5,553 nucleotides of DNA from positions 1 to 5,553 of the forward strand of contig JASJBO010000439.1 in assembly GCA_030066475.1 (NCBI GenBank). The letters run 5' to 3'. This DNA comes from Myxococcota bacterium (GTDB lineage Bacteria; Myxococcota_A; UBA9160; PR03). The position numbers and the translations under genes are program-made. Shown one piece after another: positions 1 through 5,553 of the stretch; the stretch's first letter is position 1; each line of letters starts with the position of its first letter. Under the pieces are notes generated by a model. That model searched no databases and was not told the DNA's origin. It saw nothing but the letters and a program-made list of their open reading frames with translations.

Positions 1-285
1 GACCGAGTACAGCTCGCCGCGTCCGCGGGCCAGCAGCGGTGGCTTGGGCGTGATCGCCACGCCGCCGTCGATCGCGCCCAGCATCTCGCCGCTGTCGCCG
101 TCGAAGAGCTTGCTGTGGGCGAACAGGCGGTCGGGCACCCAGACCGCGTGGGTCCAGTGGGCGTCCGCCTCGGGCAGGGTCGCGACGATGCCGATCTCCT
201 CGGCCTCGCTCGCCGCGGTGGCCCCGCCCAGGGCCAGCAGCGACACCGCGACGGTGGCTCCGGCGATCGTTCGCAACGAGCTCAA
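1..285 (-). CDS. Amine dehydrogenase heavy-chain-like protein, N-terminal fragment (MauB-like), truncated by the window edge
   Basis: Ninety-five codons are visible, reading leftward from a TTG at 285 and continuing past base 1 without a stop. Residues 1-25 form a Sec-type signal peptide: a short basic n-region, a hydrophobic stretch around VAVSLLALGG, and an Ala-rich cleavage region near ATAASEA. The mature start resembles the methylamine dehydrogenase heavy chain as I remember it. An LPEADAHW segment (38-45) matches the family's 'PAPD' entry, and FDGDSGEMLGAIDGG (61-75) matches the first propeller blade, including an identical IDGG. Known family members are periplasmic seven-bladed propellers of roughly 400 residues that hold the TTQ-bearing light chain, oxidise primary amines and pass electrons to a cupredoxin or cytochrome. 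The TTG start is chosen because a purine-rich AGAGGGGGG lies just upstream and no ATG is available in frame nearby. It follows the lipase-maturation-factor gene by 31 nt, so co-transcription is likely. It could be a distant propeller homologue with another substrate, since less than a quarter of the usual length is seen. Confidence 0.66.
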   Translation of the reverse strand, partial: MSSLRTIAGATVAVSLLALGGATAASEAEEIGIVATLPEADAHWTHAVWVPDRLFAHSKLFDGDSGEMLGAIDGGVAITPKPPLLARGRGELYSV

Positions 286-287
286 GA

Positions 288-296
288 CCCCCCTCT
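288..296 (-). promoter_or_regulatory. Ribosome binding site of the amine-dehydrogenase-like gene
   Basis: On the minus strand AGAGG (296 to 292) is followed by further Gs and lies 6 nt from the TTG at 285. This purine run decides in favour of the TTG start. The ATG at 311-309 is in a different frame and meets a TGA after nine codons. Confidence 0.5.
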
Positions 297-316
297 GCGC
301 CTCACAGCCATGATAC

Positions 317-1819
317 CTACTCCGGCCGCGCGACCCGCAGGCCCTCGCCCTCGGGCCCGTCGAGCGCCAGGATCGGGCAGTACGGTCCGAGCCGCTCCCG
401 GGTCCACCAGTCCGAGCCCCGCTCGGCGAACCGGTAGCGGTAGAGATCGGCCCGCAGGTAGCGGGGCGGCGCGTCGGGAAAGGGGTCGCGCTCGAGCAGC
501 GCCGAGACCGCGGGTGCGCCGCGCAGCAGGGCATGCTGGAGCGCCAGGAGCCAGGGGCTGCCGCGGCAGCTCCCCAGCGCCGCGAACCACATCTGCCAGT
601 CGAGCCGCGGCATGTGGCCCGGCACCAGGGGCGGCGCCTCGTCGAGACGGTCGGGCTTGTAGCGGAACTCGTAGACCTCCCAGTGACGGCCGTCGCGGCT
701 GCCGGCCAGCTCGATCTCGGGCCGGTCCTTGGTCATGGTGGCGAACAGGCCGTAGGCGTTGAGCGAGTGGAACGGCCGCACCACGTCCACCGCGGCCTCG
801 ATCGCCGGCGGCAGCGGCGCGCGGGCGACGCGTCGCCAGCCCAGGGCCGAGGTGATCCCCACGACGGCCAGCGCGGCGACTGCCGCTGCCGCCCAGCTCG
901 CGCGGCTCCGCCTCCGGGGCGCGGCGGGGCCGGGCGGGGCGCGGCGCCGCAGCGCCGGAACGCGGCGCCAGACGCCGTCGTCGACCAGCGGCAGGCACAG
1001 GGCCAGCGAGAGCAGGCCGAAGAAGCCGTAGTTGCCCGTGGCGTTGATCGAGAGCTGGAGCGCCAGGAACCCGAGCGCCGCCGCCAGCCGCAGCGGGCGC
1101 GGGCCGAACACCGCGAAGGGCAGCACCAGCTCGATCGCGAGGGCGGCCCCGGTCGCGGCCCGGTGGACCGCCTCGGGCAGCGCGTGGGCCAGCGGGCTGG
1201 TCCAGCTCGGCAGCGGCTGCGTCCAGTAGTGGTAGGCGAGCGCCGTGAGATCGCGCCAGGCGGCGTCGCCCGAGGCGAGCTTCACGGCGCCCGACAGGAA
1301 CATCAGCCGGAACAGCAGCCAGCGCAGCAGGAACAGGACGACGGGATGTGGAGGGGCGGCGTCGCGCAGCCGGGCGCGCCGGCCGGCGGGCGCCAGCGCG
1401 ATCGCCAGCAGCCCGGTCTCGAGCAGCAGGGCGTCCCACTGGTAGCCGAGGAAGATCTGGCCGATCGACGTGATCGAGAGGTAGAGCGCCCAGAGCAGGA
1501 CGCAGCAGATCCGCTGCACCCGGCCCAGCGCCAGGACCACCGCCGCAGCGACGCCCAGCGCGCAGGCCGCGTGGAGCGCCGCGTCGCCGCTGGCCAGCCA
1601 GAACACGCTCGGCAGCCGCCACCAGGCGGCTAGCCCGAGCCGCTCCTGGACCGAGTCGAGCAGCGCCACCGCCGGGAGGATCCCGCCCTCGCCCACCAGC
1701 CCGGAGGCCTGGACCCAGAACGATGCGAACGCGATCGCATAGATGCCACCCAGGGCGCGCAGAAGCAGCCAGCGGGAGATCGAGAAGGACCGGCGCCACT
1801 CGCTTTCCCCGGAGGGCAA
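317..1819 (-). CDS. Lipase maturation factor family protein (LMF1-like, DUF1222)
   Basis: A 500-residue multi-pass membrane protein if translated from the TTG at 1819, close to the usual length of bacterial LMF homologues. The N-terminal half is hydrophobic. Segments at about 16-42 (LRALGGIYAIAFASFWVQ, then GILPA), 72-98, 104-143, 159-181, 222-238 and 242-278 fit the HTTM-like transmembrane core, and another helix lies at about 308-327. The soluble C-terminal domain carries the family signature: NAYGLFATMTKDRPEIE (354-370), SRDGRHWEVYEFRYKP (374-389) and PRLDWQMWFAAL (404-415). In vertebrates LMF1 helps lipoprotein lipase and related dimeric lipases fold in the ER. The client of bacterial homologues is not established, but the C-terminal domain would be expected on the periplasmic side. 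Start choice is uncertain. No ATG is in frame near the first helix, TTG 1819 has only an AGGA almost touching it, and GTG 1891 has a better-spaced GGAG but would add about 24 codons rich in ATA, TTA and AGA that look non-coding. The gene leads the leftward pair with the amine-dehydrogenase-like gene. Confidence 0.85.
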   Translation of the reverse strand: MPSGESEWRRSFSISRWLLLRALGGIYAIAFASFWVQASGLVGEGGILPAVALLDSVQERLGLAAWWRLPSVFWLASGDAALHAACALGVAAAVVLALGRVQRICCVLLWALYLSITSIGQIFLGYQWDALLLETGLLAIALAPAGRRARLRDAAPPHPVVLFLLRWLLFRLMFLSGAVKLASGDAAWRDLTALAYHYWTQPLPSWTSPLAHALPEAVHRAATGAALAIELVLPFAVFGPRPLRLAAALGFLALQLSINATGNYGFFGLLSLALCLPLVDDGVWRRVPALRRRAPPGPAAPRRRSRASWAAAAVAALAVVGITSALGWRRVARAPLPPAIEAAVDVVRPFHSLNAYGLFATMTKDRPEIELAGSRDGRHWEVYEFRYKPDRLDEAPPLVPGHMPRLDWQMWFAALGSCRGSPWLLALQHALLRGAPAVSALLERDPFPDAPPRYLRADLYRYRFAERGSDWWTRERLGPYCPILALDGPEGEGLRVARPE

Positions 1820-1851
1820 ATCCTGGATTCTAACGCTGGGTAAGACTCCGA

Positions 1852-1879
1852 TTTCCGTTGCTTCCCGGATGGTTATAAT
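1852..1879 (+). promoter_or_regulatory. Candidate sigma-70-type promoter for the propeller-cytochrome gene
   Basis: A perfect TATAAT (1874-1879) sits in a locally AT-richer stretch (about 50% GC by hand count over 1811-1880, against roughly 70% in the flanking genes). The best -35 at 16 nt spacing is TTTCCG (1852-1857), a weak match. A start point near 1886 would leave a leader of about 130 nt before the ATG at 2016. Confidence 0.42.
1873..1878 (-). promoter_or_regulatory. Candidate -10 element of the leftward operon, overlapping the rightward -10
   Basis: The minus strand reads TATAAC over 1878-1873, five of six matches to TATAAT, because the core TTATAA is its own reverse complement. No convincing -35 is seen at 16-18 nt. 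A start point near 1866 would give the LMF gene a leader of about 47 nt to TTG 1819 and would leave GTG 1891 outside the transcript. Confidence 0.33.
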
Positions 1880-1885
1880 GCCCGA

Positions 1886-1911
1886 GGCCACGAGCCGCTC
1901 CGGCTGTGGCC
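1886..1911 (+). other. Stem-loop at the predicted 5' end of the rightward transcript
   Basis: GGCCAC (1886-1891) pairs with GTGGCC (1906-1911), and AGCCG (1893-1897) pairs with CGGCT (1901-1905). G1892 is bulged and the loop is CTC. This makes an 11-bp stem directly where a transcript from TATAAT 1874-1879 should begin. It could stabilise the mRNA 5' end or be an operator in DNA. GC-rich DNA produces such stems by chance, so function is unproven. Confidence 0.4.
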
Positions 1912-1935
1912 CGCCCCGCGCCTGCCGTGGAGGCT

Positions 1936-1946
1936 GCTCCAGGAGC
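1936..1946. repeat. Short palindrome in the intergenic leader
   Basis: GCTCC-A-GGAGC is a perfect 5-bp inverted repeat around one central base. It could be a regulator half-site pair or a chance palindrome. No second copy was noticed in the intergenic region. Confidence 0.2.
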
Positions 1947-1966
1947 CCGCAACGACACGCGCCCCG

Positions 1967-1989
1967 ATCGCTGGCGATGCGCGAGCGAT
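1967..1989 (+). other. Stem-loop upstream of the ribosome binding site
   Basis: ATCGCT (1967-1972) pairs with AGCGAT (1984-1989), and GCG (1974-1976) pairs with CGC (1980-1982). There is a G-G mismatch between the two stems and a three-base loop. It ends 14 nt before the GGAGTGA ribosome binding site, a position where it could influence translation of the large lipoprotein. No riboswitch class was recognised. Confidence 0.3.
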
Positions 1990-2003
1990 GCCCCCAAGCC
2001 GAT

Positions 2004-2010
2004 GGAGTGA
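2004..2010 (+). promoter_or_regulatory. Ribosome binding site fixing the start of the propeller-cytochrome gene
   Basis: GGAGTGA at 2004-2010 matches the anti-Shine-Dalgarno complement well. Its GGAG core is 8 nt from ATG 2016. The reading frame is open upstream to 1743, but the other in-frame starts (ATG 1743, 1869, 1977, 2034 and 2046, GTG 2007) lack a comparably spaced site. Confidence 0.6.
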
Positions 2011-2015
2011 ACCGC

Positions 2016-5000
2016 ATGCAGACGCGAACGGGTATGCACCAAGGGATGCCGAATCGATTCGGCAGCCGGCGACTCGGCAGGCCGTGGCTCGCCGCCGCGA
2101 TCGTCGTCGCGATGGCCGCGGGCACGGGCTGCACCGTCCCCGACCTGCCCGAGTCCGGCGCCCAGCTCTTCGTCTCGCCGCAGATCGATCCGATCGCTCT
2201 CTCCGAGGACGGCACGACCCTGTACGTGGCGAACACCACCACCGGCACGCTCTCGGTGCTCGACGTGACGGGTGCCCTGCCGTCGCTGCTCGCCGAGATC
2301 AAGGTCGGCCACGACCCGACCGGCGTGGGCGTGCTGCCCGGCGGCGTGGACGGCGACGAGCTGGTGTTCGTGGTGAACCACGGCTCCGACTCGGTCCAGG
2401 TCGTGAGCCGCGACCGGCTCGCCGTGGTCCAAACCCTCACCGATCTCGACGCCGAGGGCGTGACGCGGATGAACGAGCCGGTTGCGATCTCGTTCGCCAG
2501 CGCCACGCGCGCCTTCGTGACGCTCGACGAGCCCAACCAGGTGCTGGTGCTCGACGTCGACGAGACCGGCCGCGCCAGCATCAACCCGACCCGGCTGGCC
2601 ATCCCCGCCCAGGCGCCGCGCGCCCTCACCGTCGCGGGCGGCAAGCTCTACGTCGCTCCCTTCGAGTCACTGAACCAGACCGAGATGTCGACCTGCTGGC
2701 CCTACGACGTGGACACGCTGGGCGAGCCGGACGGCCCCTTCCCGCAGGCGCTGGGTGTCACCGAGGACGACACCACCCGCACCGACGAGGGCTGCGACTT
2801 CTCCGGTGACCTCGTCGCCGACCTGAACCTCGAGCAGGGCCTGATCCTGGGCACCGTGTTCACCTTCGCCGCGGTGAACCCGAACATCGGCGGCCGCGTC
2901 GTGCGCGACACCGACATTCCCGACCGGGACCTGTTCCGGTTCGACGCCCAGACGCTGGTGCTCGAGCAGGTGGTGGACACCGTCGGCACCATGCTGAACG
3001 GGATGGCCGCGAGCTCCGACGGCGGCGTGACGCGCCTGTACGTCTCGCACACCGAGGCCAACAACCACCTCGACGGCCTGCGCAACCTCGACAACAAGCT
3101 GTTCGACAACCGCCTGGCCATCCTGGACTGCGACGCGAGCGGCTGCGGCGCCCCGGCCCTCGTCGACCTCGACGGCTCGGCCGCGTCCCTGGGCCGCACC
3201 GTGCCCAACCCGTACGGCATCCGCGTGAGCGGCGACGGCCAGACCGTCGTGGTGACCGCGCAGGCGGCCGACGGCGACCCGGGCGACGGCCGCGCCCCGA
3301 TGCACGGCCTGTTCACGCTCGACCGCGACGGCAACGTGCAGGGCTCGGCGCTGGTGGGCGCGCTGCCCGAGGGCGTGGCGCTGCGCTCGGCGCCGGACGG
3401 CTCGGCGCAGACCGCCTACGTGCTCAACACCGCCGACAGCACCGTCTCGGTGGTGGACGTCTCGAACCCGCTGAGCCCGGCGCCCGTGGGCGTGCCGGTG
3501 GTGGTCGGGCAGGACCCGACGCCCGAGGACGTCCGCCTCGGCCGGATCGCGTTCCACACGGCGCGCGCCTCCACGAGCCGCACCTTCGCCTGCGGCATGT
3601 GCCACCCGAACGGGAACATCGACCAGCTCGTCTGGACGATCAACACCGTGAACGGCCCCGAGGACGGGCCGATGCCGAACGGCGAGATCGCCGAGCCGCG
3701 CACCACGATGCCGATCCGCGGGCTGCGCGACACGCTGCCGCTGCACTGGGAGGGCGTGCTCTCGGATCCGATCGCGCTCGAGAACCCGCTGGCCCCGTTC
3801 GACACCGCGCCCGACTGCGACCTCGAGGTGGACGGCGAGATCGGCTGCATCCGGCACCTGGTGGACGCCGCGCTGTCGGGGCCGATGTGCCAGCACAACG
3901 TGCCCGGCGGCTGCCAGCCCGACGACGGCCAGCTCGGCCCCGACGGCACCAACAAGCCGGGCGCGCTCACCGAGACCGAGCGCGACGCGATGGCGGCCTT
4001 CCAGGCCGCGGTCGCCTTCCCCAACGCGCCCAACCGGCGGCCCACCGACCGGCTCTCGGAGATGGCGAACCTGGGCGTCTCGGACTTCTTCACCAACGAG
4101 GACGACAAGGGCATCAACGACGGCGTGGGCCAGGTGATCGACTTCGCGCCCACGACCTGCGCCGACAACCCGATGGGCTGCCACTCGCTGCCGCTCACCG
4201 TGTCGACCAACTCGTCGGTGGTGGGCGGCTTCGACGTCCCGTCGGCGCGCGGCATGTGGGATCGCGTGCCGCTGTTCTCGAACGGGATCTTCTCGTCCGA
4301 GGAGATCCTGCGCGGGGCCCAGGCCTGTGCCGATGGCATCGAGCCGCTCCCCAAGGCCTTCCAGGTCGAGCTCCAGGGCAATCCGATCGACGTCACGCTG
4401 GAAGGCGACCCCTGCAACCTGAACTCGCCGTTGCTCGAGTTCGTGTTCGGCTTCCCGCTGGCCGAGGTCCCGTTCCCGAGCGGCGAGCACATCTACGACC
4501 CCGCCGAGGGCTTCACCGAGCGCGGCAACTTCATCGCGACCTTCGAGGGCCTGTTCACGCTGGTCTACGGCGTGCGCGGCGACGCGATCTGGGAGTTCCA
4601 GGAGGAGATCGGCACGGGCCTGCCGGGTCTCGCCGGCCACCAGCTCGAGCTGACGGCCGACAACGCGGCCGACGCGGGCGTCGGCGACATGCTGGCCATG
4701 ATCGAGAAGTACGCCGGCGAGGGTCGCGTCACGGCGGTCGCCACCGGCTACCGGCTCGGCGAGATGCGCTTCGACCCGACCACCGGCGTCTGGTCGACGG
4801 CCAACGGGTGGAACCGGACGGGCGACCAGCTGCGCGACCTGGCCGCGGTCCTCGACGCGCCGATCACGATCACCTGCGACCTGCCCGGCGGCATCAGCAT
4901 CGGCGGCGCCGACCGCCAGCCGCTGCTCGACATCGATCCCGACGTGCGCGCGATCGAGGAGAACGGCGACGCGCCGAACCTGCCCGCCCCGTACCAGAAC

Positions 5001-5504
5001 GAGGTGGCGACCTTCACGCTCGACGCCCAGTACGTGGACGCGGACGGCAGCATCCTGGTGAACGGCGACCTGTGCGAGAGCTGCTCGATGGTGGCCGGCG
5101 TGGCGCCGGAGACCGGGCGGGACGTGATCGAGGTGACGCTCGACCCGGGGCTCCCGGCCGGCGTGCACGTGATGCAGGTGCTGAACGGCGACGGCTGGCA
5201 GAGCAACGAGATGCCGCTGTGCGTCACCAACGTGCGCCGCGGCGATCCGCTGCCGCCGTTCGAGGACCGCATCTGCCTGCCGGGCCATTCCGGCACGCTC
5301 TCGCTGCTGGGCGACCCGTGCCCGGAGGGCGAGGAGGTCGTGAGCTGCGACTGCCAGGGCGGCGCCGACGGCTTCGTCGAGGCGTGCGGGCCGAACTTCC
5401 TGAACCGGCGCTGCACGGCGAGCGTGCTGTGCCTGACCGGCACCGACCCCGAGGGCGACTGCCTCGACTCGGGCGCCTTCGCGACCTGCGGCCCGGTCCT
5501 CTAG
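2016..5504 (+). CDS. Probable lipoprotein: YVTN beta-propeller fused to a di-heme cytochrome c peroxidase/MauG-like domain, a TIG-like domain and a Cys-rich tail
   Basis: This 1162-residue protein begins with a basic n-region (RRLGR), a hydrophobic segment (24-35) and a GTGC sequence placing Cys39 as a likely lipidation site; the lipobox is imperfect. Residues about 55-490 form a beta-propeller with YVTN-like blades, such as TLYVANTTTGTLSVLDV (68-84), VFVVNHGSDSVQVV and a last blade with TAYVLNTADSTVSVVDV (466-482). Residues about 505-780 follow the di-heme peroxidase plan. LGRIAFHTARAS leads into the first heme site C526-G-M-C529-H530, followed by MPIRGLRD and LHWEG (His577), then a second site C715-X6-C722-H723-SLP, then FDVPSARGMWDRVPLFSNG (739-757), which matches the family's post-heme segment. 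The second heme motif is non-canonical. Residues about 950-1072 resemble a TIG/IPT-type beta domain, and 1087-1158 hold nine cysteines, probably disulfide-bonded. The product should be extracytoplasmic, acting as a peroxidase-like or MauG-like redox enzyme or an electron-transfer lipoprotein; substrate unknown. It is transcribed divergently from the LMF/amine-dehydrogenase-like pair. Confidence 0.85.
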   Translation: MQTRTGMHQGMPNRFGSRRLGRPWLAAAIVVAMAAGTGCTVPDLPESGAQLFVSPQIDPIALSEDGTTLYVANTTTGTLSVLDVTGALPSLLAEIKVGHDPTGVGVLPGGVDGDELVFVVNHGSDSVQVVSRDRLAVVQTLTDLDAEGVTRMNEPVAISFASATRAFVTLDEPNQVLVLDVDETGRASINPTRLAIPAQAPRALTVAGGKLYVAPFESLNQTEMSTCWPYDVDTLGEPDGPFPQALGVTEDDTTRTDEGCDFSGDLVADLNLEQGLILGTVFTFAAVNPNIGGRVVRDTDIPDRDLFRFDAQTLVLEQVVDTVGTMLNGMAASSDGGVTRLYVSHTEANNHLDGLRNLDNKLFDNRLAILDCDASGCGAPALVDLDGSAASLGRTVPNPYGIRVSGDGQTVVVTAQAADGDPGDGRAPMHGLFTLDRDGNVQGSALVGALPEGVALRSAPDGSAQTAYVLNTADSTVSVVDVSNPLSPAPVGVPVVVGQDPTPEDVRLGRIAFHTARASTSRTFACGMCHPNGNIDQLVWTINTVNGPEDGPMPNGEIAEPRTTMPIRGLRDTLPLHWEGVLSDPIALENPLAPFDTAPDCDLEVDGEIGCIRHLVDAALSGPMCQHNVPGGCQPDDGQLGPDGTNKPGALTETERDAMAAFQAAVAFPNAPNRRPTDRLSEMANLGVSDFFTNEDDKGINDGVGQVIDFAPTTCADNPMGCHSLPLTVSTNSSVVGGFDVPSARGMWDRVPLFSNGIFSSEEILRGAQACADGIEPLPKAFQVELQGNPIDVTLEGDPCNLNSPLLEFVFGFPLAEVPFPSGEHIYDPAEGFTERGNFIATFEGLFTLVYGVRGDAIWEFQEEIGTGLPGLAGHQLELTADNAADAGVGDMLAMIEKYAGEGRVTAVATGYRLGEMRFDPTTGVWSTANGWNRTGDQLRDLAAVLDAPITITCDLPGGISIGGADRQPLLDIDPDVRAIEENGDAPNLPAPYQNEVATFTLDAQYVDADGSILVNGDLCESCSMVAGVAPETGRDVIEVTLDPGLPAGVHVMQVLNGDGWQSNEMPLCVTNVRRGDPLPPFEDRICLPGHSGTLSLLGDPCPEGEEVVSCDCQGGADGFVEACGPNFLNRRCTASVLCLTGTDPEGDCLDSGAFATCGPVL

Positions 5505-5539
5505 CAGGGCCCGCCTCCCGCTGTCTGCTTCCCTGCGCC

Positions 5540-5553
5540 GGGGCCCCTCGGGG
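5540..5553 (+). terminator. Possible start of a GC-rich terminator stem, cut by the window edge
   Basis: After the stop at 5502-5504 there are 49 bases with no recognisable gene. They end in GGGGCCCC followed by TC and GGGG, an inverted repeat that could be the left arm and loop of a longer stem. No T-run is visible because the window stops here, so this is only suggestive. Confidence 0.2.

Noticed and set aside
44..313. Plus-strand open frame of 89 codons at the left edge
   Set aside because: Ser/Pro-rich with no recognisable motif. The opposite strand encodes a signal peptide plus a recognisable dehydrogenase first blade.
533..1633. Plus-strand open frame of 366 codons within the LMF gene
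   Set aside because: It is Gln/Arg/Gly/Ala low-complexity sequence, typical of an antisense shadow, with no ribosome binding site or domain noticed.
282..1799. Second minus-strand open frame (505 codons) overlapping the LMF gene in another frame
   Set aside because: The translation is Arg/Ala/Pro-rich low complexity, while the overlapping frame encodes transmembrane helices and the LMF signature motifs.
1743..2015. N-terminal extension of the propeller-cytochrome gene back to ATG 1743
   Set aside because: It would overlap the LMF coding region and the promoter and put 91 non-conserved Arg/Cys-rich residues before the signal peptide. ATG 2016 has a well-placed ribosome binding site just before the export signal.
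1820..2644. Upstream extension of the LMF frame to an ATG at 2644
   Set aside because: The extension runs antisense through the start of the propeller gene and across the promoter region. It has no domain, and the family's N-terminus begins near the TTG at 1819.
2667..5288. Long minus-strand open frame (873 codons) antisense to the propeller-cytochrome gene
   Set aside because: Its translation is full of His, Arg, Val and Gly-Ala strings without any recognisable domain. It is the expected antisense shadow of a GC-rich gene whose sense strand has clear heme and propeller motifs.
1..5553. tRNA, rRNA, CRISPR array, insertion sequence or transposase
   Set aside because: No spaced direct-repeat array, terminal inverted repeats, transposase motif or tRNA-like cloverleaf was noticed on reading. 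Coding sequence fills nearly all of the window.

Overview
The window is GC-rich throughout its coding parts, and codon third positions are strongly G/C-biased. It comes from a Gram-negative-type bacterium, because all three gene products look exported, lipidated or inner-membrane, with a c-type cytochrome facing the periplasm. GC content and gene content would fit a deltaproteobacterial, myxobacterial or Binatota-like lineage, but nothing here fixes the taxonomy.

Layout. (1) Positions 1-285, minus strand: the first 95 codons of a secreted protein resembling the methylamine/aromatic amine dehydrogenase heavy chain (MauB-like seven-bladed propeller). It runs off the left edge. (2) Positions 317-1819, minus strand: a complete lipase maturation factor (LMF1/DUF1222) family membrane protein of about 500 residues. 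Its stop lies 31 nt upstream of the dehydrogenase-like start, so the two are probably co-transcribed. (3) Positions 1820-2015: an intergenic region whose left part is visibly AT-richer. It holds a symmetric TTATAA core that reads as a -10 element on both strands, plus two stem-loops in the presumed leader of the rightward gene. (4) Positions 2016-5504, plus strand: a 1162-residue probable lipoprotein. It combines a YVTN-type beta-propeller, a di-heme cytochrome c peroxidase/MauG-like domain, a TIG-like beta domain and a cysteine-rich tail. (5) Positions 5505-5553: a short 3' flank ending in a truncated GC-rich inverted repeat.

How the parts may work together. Heavy-chain-like propellers normally carry a light chain whose tryptophan tryptophylquinone (TTQ) cofactor is finished by MauG, a di-heme enzyme of the peroxidase superfamily. 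A MauG-superfamily domain, fused to its own propeller, is transcribed divergently from an operon holding a heavy-chain-like gene. This suggests a periplasmic redox system: amine oxidation, cofactor maturation or electron transfer. That link is inference. No light chain, MauE or MauD is visible here; if they exist they should lie beyond the left edge.

The most unusual details are the second heme site of the large protein (Cys-X6-Cys-His instead of CXXCH), the four-part fusion, the pairing of an LMF homologue with an amine-dehydrogenase-like gene, and the symmetric divergent promoter.
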